14,080 nucleotides of DNA. It comes from Gammaproteobacteria bacterium. Its GTDB lineage: Bacteria > Pseudomonadota > Gammaproteobacteria > Pseudomonadales > Azotimanducaceae_A. The notes below the pieces were generated by a model. That model ran no database searches, was not told the DNA's origin, and saw nothing but the letters and a program-made list of their open reading frames with translations. How positions within the stretch are numbered: position 1 is the stretch's first letter; every line of letters starts with the position of its first letter. Made by a program: the position numbers and the translations under genes. Positions 1-9,900 of this stretch are shown here, one piece after another. Location of the stretch: the NCBI GenBank assembly GCA_028819775.1, contig JAPPKV010000002.1, positions 1 to 14,080 of the forward strand. The letters run 5' to 3'.

Positions 1-113
1 AAGCCGCCGGCGTCAACTCGGACCGGGTCCGCATGATCGATGTCGAGGCCGAACTAGCTCACAAGGCGGAGGAGTTTCGCGAGCACGGAAGCGAGATCTA
101 CCAGCGCGTATAG
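1..113 (+). CDS. thiC: Phosphomethylpyrimidine synthase ThiC, C-terminal end only (partial)
   Basis: The open frame enters from the left edge (first full codon at 3) and stops with TAG at 111-113, leaving 36 residues. The tail contains AELAHKAEEFREHGSEIY. From family knowledge, ThiC proteins end after their iron-sulfur cysteine motif with a GV..., ...M..K..EF...G.EIY-type tail, which this resembles. ThiC is the radical-SAM enzyme that converts aminoimidazole ribotide to HMP phosphate, the pyrimidine half of thiamine. The catalytic cysteines lie outside the window, so the call rests on the tail and on the thiamine genes that follow 21 bases later on the same strand. Any TPP riboswitch would be upstream of thiC and cannot be seen here. 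Confidence 0.72.
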   Translation, partial: AAGVNSDRVRMIDVEAELAHKAEEFREHGSEIYQRV

Positions 114-134
114 GGTTGGTAAGGATTCACTGAC

Positions 135-1163
135 ATGGACATCGCCATTGTCGGTGCCGGCCTGATGGGACGGTTGCTCGGTTGGCGGCTGACCGACGCG
201 GGACATCGGGTGACGCTCTTCGAACGGAGCGAACCGAACGAGCCCGGGAGTGCCGCCCATGTCGCTGCCGCAATGCTCGCGCCGATGAGCGAACTGCCGG
301 ACAGCGATCCCGCAATCTTCGAGATGGGCACGGCGAGCCTCAAGGTCTGGCCCCAATGGCTCACCACGCTCGATGTACCGCATGGTCTCGACGGGGCGAT
401 CGCCGTGGCACATCGGACCGATGTAGCCTTGCTCGAGACATTCGAACGCGTATTGCGTGCCCGCAGCGACGAACCACCCAAGCGGCTGGACCGTGCCGGA
501 CTGAACGATCTGGAGCCTGGCCTCGCATCCGCGTTTACGGGGGGCCTGTTCCTCCCCCGCGAAGGTTGGATCGACAACCGCGCTCTGTTGGCCGCGCTGG
601 AGAATCGGTGCGGTGAGATCCGCTACGCCCAATGCGTCGATCTGGACGGCGATCCCCTCTGGCGCCGACGCCGGCCGAGCTTCGATGCGTGGGTGGACTG
701 TCGCGGTGCGGACGGCGACGAACCGGGTCTGCGCGGCGTCCGGGGCGAAGTTGTTCGTCTGCACGCACCCGAAGTCGCCTTGACGCGGCCCATCCGGCTT
801 ATGCATCCCCGCTACCAGTTGTACGTTGCGCCTCGTGGCGACCACGAATACGTGGTGGGTGCGACCCAGATCGAGAGCGACAGCCGCACCGGCGTCTCCG
901 TGCGCAGCGCACTTGAATTGCTGTCCGCCGCGTTCAGCCTCCACACCGGCTTCGCGGAGGCGGAAATCCTCGCCCTCGACCTGGGGTTGCGCGCCGCCTT
1001 CGACGACAACGTACCACGAGTGCACTGGCGTGACGGCGTCCTTCGCGTCAACGGTCTCTACCGGCACGGATTCCTCGTCGCGCCCGCCGTGGTCGCGCAG
1101 GCGGCCCATGCCATCGAACACCCGGAGTTGAGCGGATGCAAATCTCAGTCAATGGCCAGTTGA
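135..1163 (+). CDS. thiO: Glycine oxidase ThiO (FAD-dependent, thiazole branch of thiamine synthesis)
   Basis: The protein has 342 residues, normal for the D-amino-acid-oxidase-like ThiO family. It opens with a Rossmann FAD-binding fold: [12 protein letters not shown] has the GxGxxG motif at residues 7-12 and is followed by the acidic residue of LFERSE near 30. AAAMLAP near 46-52 matches the family AAGMLAP block. The C-terminal [13 protein letters not shown] matches the usual G.YR.G.L.AP segment that closes the active site. ThiO oxidises glycine to dehydroglycine (iminoacetate), the C-N unit used by ThiG; aerobes use it in place of the radical enzyme ThiH. The start is supported by AAGGA at 121-125, nine bases before ATG 135. 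The last 28 bases overlap thiS, which indicates translational coupling. Another amine oxidase of the DAO family is conceivable from sequence alone, but the neighbours make ThiO very likely. Confidence 0.93.
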   Translation: MDIAIVGAGLMGRLLGWRLTDAGHRVTLFERSEPNEPGSAAHVAAAMLAPMSELPDSDPAIFEMGTASLKVWPQWLTTLDVPHGLDGAIAVAHRTDVALLETFERVLRARSDEPPKRLDRAGLNDLEPGLASAFTGGLFLPREGWIDNRALLAALENRCGEIRYAQCVDLDGDPLWRRRRPSFDAWVDCRGADGDEPGLRGVRGEVVRLHAPEVALTRPIRLMHPRYQLYVAPRGDHEYVVGATQIESDSRTGVSVRSALELLSAAFSLHTGFAEAEILALDLGLRAAFDDNVPRVHWRDGVLRVNGLYRHGFLVAPAVVAQAAHAIEHPELSGCKSQSMAS

Positions 1164-1348
1164 CCGAGCTCAACGGCTTCGCCGAGAAGACGCTCCGCCT
1201 CGACCGGGTGCTCGTCGATCTCGGCTACCGCGATCGCAAGGTCGCCGTGGCGGTCAACGAGACGTTTGTTCCACGCACCGCGTGGGCGAACCGGCTCATC
1301 GAATCCGGCGACAGGCTGGATGTCGTGGCACCCATCCAAGGAGGCTGA
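1136..1348 (+). CDS. thiS: Sulfur carrier protein ThiS
   Basis: This is a 70-residue ubiquitin-fold protein (E. coli ThiS has 66) starting MQISVNG and ending in the diagnostic Gly-Gly, in VVAPIQGG. The C-terminal glycine is adenylated by a ThiF/MoeB-type enzyme and becomes a thiocarboxylate, which donates sulfur to the thiazole formed on ThiG. No thiF lies in the window, so activation must come from a gene elsewhere. The ATG lies inside the 3' end of thiO in another frame (28-base overlap), with a CGGAG ribosome binding site at 1123-1127 inside thiO codons. The codons for the terminal Gln-Gly-Gly also form the ribosome binding site of thiG, so the two genes are read in sequence as a coupled pair. 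Confidence 0.95.
   Translation: MQISVNGQLTELNGFAEKTLRLDRVLVDLGYRDRKVAVAVNETFVPRTAWANRLIESGDRLDVVAPIQGG
1338..1344 (+). promoter_or_regulatory. Ribosome binding site of thiG, inside the ThiS Gly-Gly codons
   Basis: AAGGAGG is a perfect Shine-Dalgarno core, six bases before ATG 1351. It fixes the thiG start, although the reading frame stays open 23 codons further upstream to 1282. The same bases are the end of codon CAA plus GGA and GG of the last ThiS residues, Gln-Gly-Gly. Confidence 0.85.
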
Positions 1349-1350
1349 GG

Positions 1351-2148
1351 ATGTCCCTGGACCCTTGGACCGTCTACGGCGAGGCACTGGGCTCCCGGCT
1401 GTTCCTCGGTACGGCGCGTTACCCGTCGCCAAAGGTCATGGCGGCTGCCGTACAAGCGAGCGGTGCCGAGGTGCTCACCGTCGGGATGCGTCGCCAAGCA
1501 CCCAGCGAGGTCGGCGGCGGATCCTTCTGGGAACGCATTGCGGGCCTTGGACGGCGGATCCTTCCCAACACCGCCGGTTGCCACACGGCCGCGGAGGCGG
1601 TCACGCTTGCGGAAATGGCTCGGGAGATCTTCGGGACCGACTGGATCAAGCTCGAAGTCACCGGCGACGACTACAACCTGCAGCCCGATCCGTACGGCCT
1701 GCTCGACGCCGCCGCGCAACTCGTCGAACGTGGCTTCAAGGTGTTCCCGTACAGCACCGACGATCTCGTCGTCTGCACGCGTCTGCGCGACCTCGGCTGC
1801 GAGATCATCATGCCCTGGGGATCACCCATCGGCACCGGCAAGGGGCTGCTCAATCCCTACGCACTGGAAACGCTGCGCGCCCGTCTGCCCGATGTCTCGC
1901 TCGTCGTGGACGCCGGCATCGGCCTTCCGTCCCACGCCGCCCGGGCGATGGAACTCGGCTTCGACGGCGTGCTGCTGAATACGGCGGTCGCCCGCGCCGA
2001 CGACCCCGTGGACATGGCTCGCGCCTTCGCACACGCCGTGCAGGCCGGTCGCATCGCCTACCGAGCCGGCGCCATGGCCGAATCGGAGACGGCCGAACCG
2101 TCGACGCCGGTGGTCGGCACGCCGTTCTGGCACGACCGCCGCGCCTGA
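1351..2148 (+). CDS. thiG: Thiazole synthase ThiG
   Basis: The protein has 265 residues, the usual size for this TIM-barrel enzyme. ThiG condenses 1-deoxy-D-xylulose 5-phosphate, dehydroglycine from ThiO and sulfur from ThiS thiocarboxylate into the thiazole phosphate. Visible family blocks in order are [13 protein letters not shown] (14-26), LPNTAGC (71-77), [10 protein letters not shown] (97-106) with Lys100 the expected Schiff-base lysine, [23 protein letters not shown] and [12 protein letters not shown]. The phosphate-loop block reads [12 protein letters not shown] instead of the common MPL.S.IGSG.G, a subgroup difference rather than a lost residue. The frame is open back to 1282, but ATG 1351 has the perfect ribosome binding site and aligns with the family start. 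The gene begins two bases after the thiS stop and ends six bases before thiDE. Confidence 0.96.
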   Translation: MSLDPWTVYGEALGSRLFLGTARYPSPKVMAAAVQASGAEVLTVGMRRQAPSEVGGGSFWERIAGLGRRILPNTAGCHTAAEAVTLAEMAREIFGTDWIKLEVTGDDYNLQPDPYGLLDAAAQLVERGFKVFPYSTDDLVVCTRLRDLGCEIIMPWGSPIGTGKGLLNPYALETLRARLPDVSLVVDAGIGLPSHAARAMELGFDGVLLNTAVARADDPVDMARAFAHAVQAGRIAYRAGAMAESETAEPSTPVVGTPFWHDRRA

Positions 2149-2154
2149 GTCGAC

Positions 2155-3627
2155 ATGCCCGAGATTGGTTGGACCGTCGCGGGGTCCGATAGCGGTGGCG
2201 GTGCCGGTATCCAGGCGGACCTCCTCACGTTTAACGACTTCGGCTTGCATGGGGCAAGCGTCGTAACCTGCGTCACGGCCCAGAACACAACCGCGATCAC
2301 CGACAACCACGTCATTCCCGCGGCAACCGTCCGAGCACAGCTTCACGCGCTGTGGGACGATCTCCCGCCCGCCGCGATCAAGATCGGTGCACTGGGCAGT
2401 CCCGACAACGCGAGCGCCGTCCTGGACTTCCTAAGTGCCTTGCCAAATGAGGGCCGGCCGTTCGTAGTATGGGACCCGATACACCATGCCTCGGTTGGTG
2501 GCGCACTTGGAGTACTGTCTGACGACACCATTGACGCGCTCGTAAGGCGCGTTGACGTGGTCACACCCAATGGGCAGGAACTCGCCGATACCTGGAACAT
2601 CGATCCGGAGAACCCGGCTCAGGCGGCTAGATTGCTGCGGAACCGCAGTGCCAAACGTGTCTACGTGACCGGTGGCCACGGCCGTTCGCCCGGCGTCGAC
2701 CATTGGGAGTCCGCCACGCGGAGTTACGCCATCCAAGGCGACACACTGTCGGGACGCGGCGCACACGGTGGCGGGTGTAGTCTGTCGAGCGCAGTTGCCG
2801 CCGCTGCGGTGTGCGAGGACGAGGACTCGGCCCCTGTCCTCGCCCACATGTACGTCCACCAAGGCCTGCGCGCCATTGCCGGTCGCGTCGACAATCACGG
2901 CGCGGGACGACCGCCACTGCCGCATCTCGGCTGGCCGGGGGCCGCCGAAGACCTGCCGAGGGTCATCGACACCGGTCGCGCCACTGGTCCCGGCTTTCCC
3001 CCGTTGTCGCATCCGATCGGGCTTTACGCCGTGGTCGGCACGGTCGACTGGGTCAAGCGGTGCGTCGAGATGCGCCTCGACACCGTGCAACTGCGTGTCA
3101 AGAACCTGCCGGCACCCGAGCTTCGCCGCGCAATCGAGCAGAGCGTCGCCGCAACCCGGGGATCCAACACGTCCCTGTTCGTCAACGACCACTGGCGCGA
3201 GGCGATCGACGCCGACGCCTACGGCGTGCACCTTGGACAGGAGGATCTGACCGATGCCGACCTCCCTGCGATCGCCGAGGCCGGCATCCGACTGGGTGTA
3301 AGCACCCACAGCTACTACGAGATCGCCCGCGCCCACGCAGTTGCGCCGAGCTATGTCGCAATCGGCCCGATCTACGCCACGACGACCAAGCCGATGAAGT
3401 TCGCGCCGCAGGGAATCGCCCGGCTTGAGCGTTGGGTGGACCTGCTCAGAACACGCTACCCGCTCACCGCCATCGGCGGTATCGACGTCGAACGGGCACC
3501 CGGTGTCATGGCCACGGGAGTCGGCAGCATCGCGGTCGTACGTGCCATCACCGAAGCACCGAACCCCGCAGAAGCGGTGGCCGCGCTCCGCGCCGCGATG
3601 CACACGGGTCACGCCAACGTGCGTTAG
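2155..3627 (+). CDS. thiDE: Fused HMP-phosphate kinase / thiamine-phosphate synthase (ThiD-ThiE)
   Basis: One 490-residue frame holds two enzymes. Residues 1 to about 245 are a ribokinase-fold ThiD that phosphorylates HMP and HMP-P: VAGSDSGGGAGIQADL (8-23), TAQNT (41-45), IKIGALGS (75-82), VVTPNGQEL (135-143), GGHG (173-176) and AHGGGCSLSSA (203-213) with the expected catalytic Cys208. Residues about 285-485 are ThiE, which joins HMP-PP to thiazole phosphate: QLRVK (312-316), NDHWREA (344-350), GVHLGQEDL (357-365), GVSTHS (381-386), GPIYATTTK (404-412) and the GGI phosphate loop (441-443). Between them lies a linker of about 40 residues rich in Pro and Gly. The kinase half is diverged: HGGGC replaces the usual HGTGC, and DPIHHASVGG replaces DPVM...SG. 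The order D then E makes a fusion enzyme that hands HMP-PP on within one protein. It is the last gene of the thi operon; the start is ATG 2155, with only a weak ribosome binding site. Confidence 0.93.
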   Translation: MPEIGWTVAGSDSGGGAGIQADLLTFNDFGLHGASVVTCVTAQNTTAITDNHVIPAATVRAQLHALWDDLPPAAIKIGALGSPDNASAVLDFLSALPNEGRPFVVWDPIHHASVGGALGVLSDDTIDALVRRVDVVTPNGQELADTWNIDPENPAQAARLLRNRSAKRVYVTGGHGRSPGVDHWESATRSYAIQGDTLSGRGAHGGGCSLSSAVAAAAVCEDEDSAPVLAHMYVHQGLRAIAGRVDNHGAGRPPLPHLGWPGAAEDLPRVIDTGRATGPGFPPLSHPIGLYAVVGTVDWVKRCVEMRLDTVQLRVKNLPAPELRRAIEQSVAATRGSNTSLFVNDHWREAIDADAYGVHLGQEDLTDADLPAIAEAGIRLGVSTHSYYEIARAHAVAPSYVAIGPIYATTTKPMKFAPQGIARLERWVDLLRTRYPLTAIGGIDVERAPGVMATGVGSIAVVRAITEAPNPAEAVAALRAAMHTGHANVR

Positions 3628-3680
3628 GGACTGTGGCGATCCGCCGCGCCGAGAGTTAACCTGCGCGCGGCCTACAGCGT

Positions 3681-3696
3681 CTCGCGAGGACGCGAG
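3681..3696 (+). terminator. Candidate terminator hairpin after the thi operon
   Basis: CTCGCG, loop AGGA, CGCGAG forms a perfect 6-bp GC-rich stem, 53 bases after the thiDE stop and followed by CCTTTC. The T-run is poor, so this is a weak intrinsic terminator at best and could instead be an RNA 3'-end stabiliser. The rest of the 3628-3783 gap shows no gene and no promoter that I can support for trkA. Confidence 0.35.
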
Positions 3697-3783
3697 CCTT
3701 TCAAGAGCGATCCCAACCGTTTCGCCAAATGCAACCTACATGTGGACATCAGGATTGCTCAAGGAGTCTAAACGGATCGAGTC

Positions 3784-5178
3784 ATGAAGATCCTCATCCT
3801 AGGTGCCGGCCAGACCGGCGGCACCCTCGCCGAACACCTCGCCAACGAGGCCTTCGACATCACCCTGGTGGACCAGGACGGGGCGCGTCTCAAGGACCTC
3901 AAGGACCGCCTGGACATCCAGACCGTCCACGGCCACGCGTCCCGGCCCGACACCCTGCGTGCTGCCGGCGCCGACGACGCCGACCTGTTGATCGCTGTGA
4001 CCAACAGCGACGAGGTCAACATGGTCGCCTGCCAGGTCTGCTACTCGCTGTTCCAGACGCCCACGAAGATCGCCCGAATCCGCTCCAACGAGTACATCAC
4101 CAGTTCGAACGGGGACGACGCGGACATCCGCTTCTTCAGCCGCGACCATATGCCGATCGATGTATTGATCAATCCCGAACGCGTCGTCATGGAGCAGATC
4201 AAGGAGCTGCTCGAGCATCCCGGGGCGCTTCAAGTCGTCGACTTCGCCGAACGGCGCGTCCAGTTGGTCGCCATGCGCGCCTATCACGGCGGACCGCTGG
4301 TCAGGCAACAGCTGCGCTCGCTTCGGGAACACATCCCGAAAGTCGACACCAAGGTCGTGGCGATCTTTCGCGACGGTCGGCCCATCAACCCTACCGCGAA
4401 GACCGTCATCGAGGTGGACGACGAGGTGTTCTTCATCGCGCCGGCAAAGGACATCAACGCCGTGATGTCGGAATTCAAACACGAAGAACGGCCGAACAAG
4501 CGGGTCATCATTGCCGGTGGCGGCAATATCGGGCTGCAGCTGGCCCGGGCCATCCAGGACGACTTCAGCGTCAAGGTCGTCGAGTTCAGCGAGTCCCGCG
4601 CCGAATTGGTGGCCGAACGGGTGACCAGCGGCGTGGTGATCCACGGCAACGCCACCGACCGAGACCTCCTGATCCAGGAGAACGTCCACGACACCGATGC
4701 GTTCTGCGCCGTCACCAACGACGACGAGGTGAACGTGATGTCATCCCTCCTCGCCAAACGCCTAGGCGCGCGACGCGTAATCTGCCTGATCGCGAAACCC
4801 GCCTACGTTGATCTGATGCAGGAAACCGACATCGATATCGCGCTGTCACCGCAGTTGACGACGATCAGCTCGATCCTGTCCCACGTACGACGCGGTGACG
4901 TTGCCCGCGTACACAGCCTGCGCCGCGGCGCCGTCGAGGCAATGGAAGCGGTCGTTCACGGCGACGCCCGGCACAGCCGGGTCGTGGATCGCCGCATCGA
5001 CCAGATCACGTTCCCCTCCGGGGTGACCGTCGGTGCCATCCTGCGCGACGACGAAGTCATCGTGGCCCGCGACGATGCCGTCATCCGCAGCGAAGATCAC
5101 GTCATCCTGTTCCTGGCCGACAAGACCCGAATCCGAGCCGTCGAGCGACTATTCCAAGTCGGGTTGGGCTTCTTCTAG
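3784..5178 (+). CDS. trkA: Trk potassium uptake regulatory subunit TrkA
   Basis: The protein has 464 residues (E. coli TrkA has 458) and is a peripheral membrane protein with two tandem RCK units. Each has an NAD(H)-binding Rossmann fold: MKILILGAGQTGGTLAEHL at the start and IIAGGGNIG around 242-250, the latter followed by acidic VVEFSE. The blocks GADDADLLIAVTNSDEVNMVACQV, ARIRS, PGALQVVDFAE and the C-terminal VERLFQ follow E. coli TrkA closely along the whole length. TrkA forms the ring that gates the TrkH channel in response to nucleotides. An in-frame TAA at 3769 limits the start to ATG 3784. The best ribosome binding site, AAGGAG at 3761-3766, is unusually far away (17 bases), so translation initiation may be weak. 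trkH follows after 17 bases, so channel and regulator are made together. Confidence 0.97.
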   Translation: MKILILGAGQTGGTLAEHLANEAFDITLVDQDGARLKDLKDRLDIQTVHGHASRPDTLRAAGADDADLLIAVTNSDEVNMVACQVCYSLFQTPTKIARIRSNEYITSSNGDDADIRFFSRDHMPIDVLINPERVVMEQIKELLEHPGALQVVDFAERRVQLVAMRAYHGGPLVRQQLRSLREHIPKVDTKVVAIFRDGRPINPTAKTVIEVDDEVFFIAPAKDINAVMSEFKHEERPNKRVIIAGGGNIGLQLARAIQDDFSVKVVEFSESRAELVAERVTSGVVIHGNATDRDLLIQENVHDTDAFCAVTNDDEVNVMSSLLAKRLGARRVICLIAKPAYVDLMQETDIDIALSPQLTTISSILSHVRRGDVARVHSLRRGAVEAMEAVVHGDARHSRVVDRRIDQITFPSGVTVGAILRDDEVIVARDDAVIRSEDHVILFLADKTRIRAVERLFQVGLGFF

Positions 5179-5195
5179 GAAGCGCCAGCCGCACC

Positions 5196-6641
5196 ATGCG
5201 CATCACCCCCATCCTGCGCGTCACCGGCGGTCTGCTGATGCTGTTCAGCCTCGCCCAACTCGTGCCCGTGGCCGTCGCGTTGATCTACAAGGAGTCCACG
5301 ATCACCCCGTTCCTCGCCGCGTTCACCATCAGCTTCTTGGTCGGCGGCTTGCTGTGGATCGCCGGCCGCGGAGAGATCGAGCTGCGCAGTCGGGACGGGT
5401 TCCTGATCACCGTGCTGTTCTACCTAGGATTGGGTTTCACCGGCGCGGTGCCGTTTCTCCTCGCGCCGTCGGTCGGCGTGGCGTTCACCGACGGCGTCTT
5501 CGAGTCGCTTTCCGGTCTGACCACCACGGGTGCCACGGTGCTCGCCGGGCTCGACGATCTGCCTCGGTCGGTGCTGCTGTACCGTCAACTGCTGCAGTGG
5601 CTCGGGGGCATGGGCATCATCGTGCTGGCGGTCGCGGTCCTGCCGATGCTCGGCGTCGGCGGCATGCAGCTCTACCGAGCCGAGTCGCCGGGGCCGGTCA
5701 AGGACACCAAGCTGAAGCCGCGTATCGCGCAGACGGCCAAGGCGCTTTGGTACCTGTACCTCGGCTTCACGGTGGCGTGCGCCCTCGCCTACTACTTGGG
5801 CGGGATGAGCATCTTCGACGCCATCTGCTACTCGTTCTCGACCGTTGCCATCGGCGGATTCGCTCCCCACGATGCCAGCATGGGGTATTTCGACAGCGTG
5901 GCCATCGAGTCCGTGGCGATCGTGTTCATGGTGCTCTCCGGAATGAGCTTCGCGCTTCACTTCACGGTGCTGGCCAGACGCAGCCTCGCCCCCTATGCCC
6001 GGGACAACGAACTACGACTCTATATCTGCGCCCTCGGCACTGTCGCCGCAATTGTCATCGGCGTCCTGTTGCTGGATGGCATGGCGCCGTCGCAGTCCAT
6101 CCGCGAGGGTCTTTTCCAAGCGGTATCCATCGCCACCACCACCGGATTCACGACGACGGACCATAGCGCCTGGCCAATGCTCGCGCCCGTCCTGATGATC
6201 TTTGCCGCGTTCGCCGGCGGCTGCGCGGGATCAACGGCCGGGGGTCTGAAGATGTACCGGGTGCTGCTCATCTATCGACAGGGCATACGCGAGATCCGAC
6301 GCCTGATTCACCCCAACGGCATCTTCCACATCAAACTCGGCGAGCAACTCGTACCCGACCGGGTGGTCGACGCCGTCTGGGGCTTCTTCGCCGTCTACCT
6401 GATCGTCTTCCTGACCATGGTGTGCATCCTACTCGGAGTATCGGACCTCGACTTCCTGACGGCGTTCTCGGCCGTCGCCGCCAACCTCAACAATCTAGGC
6501 CCGGGACTCGGCGATGTGGCCGAGAACTACCAGGCAATCCCGCCCGCGACGAAGTGGGTTCTCATGCTCGCCATGGTTCTGGGGCGCCTGGAGATCTTCA
6601 CCTTGCTCGTGGTGCTGACACCCGAGTATTGGCGAGGCTAG
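5196..6641 (+). CDS. trkH: Trk potassium channel subunit TrkH
   Basis: This is a 481-residue integral membrane protein of the TrkH/KtrB superfamily; E. coli TrkH has 483 residues. It is strongly hydrophobic throughout, with a first membrane segment at about 8-32. The four pore-loop selectivity filters are visible in order: TTTGATV (109-115), STVAIGGFA (215-223), ATTTGFTT (313-320) and NLNNLGPGLG (430-439). GCAGSTAGG (342-350) is the conserved intramembrane gate loop, and GRLEIFT near the C-terminus carries the conserved arginine. The protein imports K+ across the inner membrane and is gated by the TrkA ring encoded just upstream. A GGA-rich site overlaps the trkA stop, which suggests coupling. 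The stop lies four bases before the start of the acyltransferase gene. Confidence 0.97.
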   Translation: MRITPILRVTGGLLMLFSLAQLVPVAVALIYKESTITPFLAAFTISFLVGGLLWIAGRGEIELRSRDGFLITVLFYLGLGFTGAVPFLLAPSVGVAFTDGVFESLSGLTTTGATVLAGLDDLPRSVLLYRQLLQWLGGMGIIVLAVAVLPMLGVGGMQLYRAESPGPVKDTKLKPRIAQTAKALWYLYLGFTVACALAYYLGGMSIFDAICYSFSTVAIGGFAPHDASMGYFDSVAIESVAIVFMVLSGMSFALHFTVLARRSLAPYARDNELRLYICALGTVAAIVIGVLLLDGMAPSQSIREGLFQAVSIATTTGFTTTDHSAWPMLAPVLMIFAAFAGGCAGSTAGGLKMYRVLLIYRQGIREIRRLIHPNGIFHIKLGEQLVPDRVVDAVWGFFAVYLIVFLTMVCILLGVSDLDFLTAFSAVAANLNNLGPGLGDVAENYQAIPPATKWVLMLAMVLGRLEIFTLLVVLTPEYWRG

Positions 6642-6645
6642 AAGA

Positions 6646-7374
6646 GTGCCACGTCCCGCGTTGGCCCTGCGGTCTTTCGTCTTCTACGTTGGCTACGTGG
6701 TCTGGTCGGCTACGTGGTCGTCCCTCTCGGTGCTCGTCGGCTGGACATTGCCGCTGAAGCGCCGCTACGAATTCATCATCGGCGGCTGGACGCGGCCCGC
6801 ACTGCTCTGGCTCGCCGCAACGTGCGGGATTCGCTGGCGGGTTTCCGGCCGGGAGCACATCCCGACCGATCCCTGCATCTTCCTCGTCAAGCACCAGAGC
6901 AATTGGGAGACGCTCTGGACGCAGACGCTCGTTGCTCCGCAGACGACCCTGATCAAGCGCGAGCTGCTGCGGATCCCGCTATGGGGGTGGGCGTTCGCCC
7001 TGGTCAAACCCATCGCCATCGACCGATCAAATCCACGAACCGCCCTGCGCCAACTCATCGAGCAGGGCAAGGACCGGCTCGCGCGGGGAATGTACGTAAC
7101 GCTATTCCCCGAAGGCACCCGCTTGGCACCCGGCACACCCGGCAAGTTCTATCGGGGCGGTGCGGCGCTGGCAGCGGCGACAGGCCTGCCGGTCGTGGTC
7201 ATCGCGCACAACGCCGGCCACTTCTGGCCAGCGCGGCAGTTCATCAAGCACCCCGGCACAATTCGCGTAGAGATCTCCAAGCCGTTCCCCACGGATGGTA
7301 AAACATCTAAAGAAATCAATATGTTATGTGAGGAATGGTTGAGCCAGGCGATGGCTCGACTAGAGTTGGTCTGA
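6646..7374 (+). CDS. 1-acyl-sn-glycerol-3-phosphate acyltransferase (PlsC/LptA type)
   Basis: The protein has 242 residues and starts with GTG at 6646, four bases after the trkH stop. A hydrophobic N-terminal stretch (about 9-34) anchors it to the inner membrane. The acyltransferase motifs are present: KHQSNWETLW at 82-91 with catalytic His83, and LFPEGTR at 153-159. Motif I is HX4E rather than the textbook HX4D; the KHQS.WET form with Glu is typical of the pseudomonad PA0005 (lptA)-like subgroup, as are KRELL and KPIAIDRSNP (121-130). The predicted reaction adds an acyl chain to lysophosphatidate to give phosphatidate for phospholipid synthesis. A homologue next to gyrB and convergent with it is also known in Pseudomonas. 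Here the gene is attached to the trk operon. Codons near its 3' end (7297-7333) are much more AT-rich than the surroundings. Confidence 0.9.
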   Translation: MPRPALALRSFVFYVGYVVWSATWSSLSVLVGWTLPLKRRYEFIIGGWTRPALLWLAATCGIRWRVSGREHIPTDPCIFLVKHQSNWETLWTQTLVAPQTTLIKRELLRIPLWGWAFALVKPIAIDRSNPRTALRQLIEQGKDRLARGMYVTLFPEGTRLAPGTPGKFYRGGAALAAATGLPVVVIAHNAGHFWPARQFIKHPGTIRVEISKPFPTDGKTSKEINMLCEEWLSQAMARLELV

Positions 7375-7392
7375 CGGGGTCCCCGCTAGTCG
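7357..7392. terminator. Inverted repeat between convergent acyltransferase and gyrB genes
   Basis: CGACTAG (7357-7363) pairs perfectly with CTAGTCG (7386-7392). Between them lies a second perfect repeat, CGGGG-T-CCCCG (7375-7385), abutting the right arm. The structure overlaps the acyltransferase stop and fills most of the 29-base gap before the gyrB stop, where a shared bidirectional terminator would be expected. There is no T-run on either strand, so it may act as a 3'-end stabiliser or with Rho. The pairing is seen directly; the function is inferred. Confidence 0.4.
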
Positions 7393-7403
7393 CCCGTACC
7401 GCC

Positions 7404-9863
<2,460 letters not shown>

Positions 9864-9900
9864 CTACGACCTCGCCCGATCGTTCCAACACCGGCGTTTG

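Noticed and set aside
1..134. TPP riboswitch for the thi operon
   Set aside because: The operon continues to the left into thiC, so any THI-box would lie outside the window; none is visible here.
54..1121. Open frame of 355 codons on the - strand opposite thiO
   Set aside because: No motif, and it covers a clear thiO reading frame and the thiC tail; antisense shadow.
2431..3612. Open frame of 393 codons on the - strand opposite thiDE
   Set aside because: It is the antisense shadow of a GC-rich gene: no recognisable motifs, and the + strand frame carries complete ThiD and ThiE motifs.
3799..4689. Open frame of 296 codons on the - strand opposite trkA
   Set aside because: Asp/Val/Gly-rich mirror translation of trkA codons, with no domain.
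3729..4811. Open frame of 360 codons on the + strand overlapping trkA
   Set aside because: Arg/His/Gln-rich out-of-frame translation of trkA.
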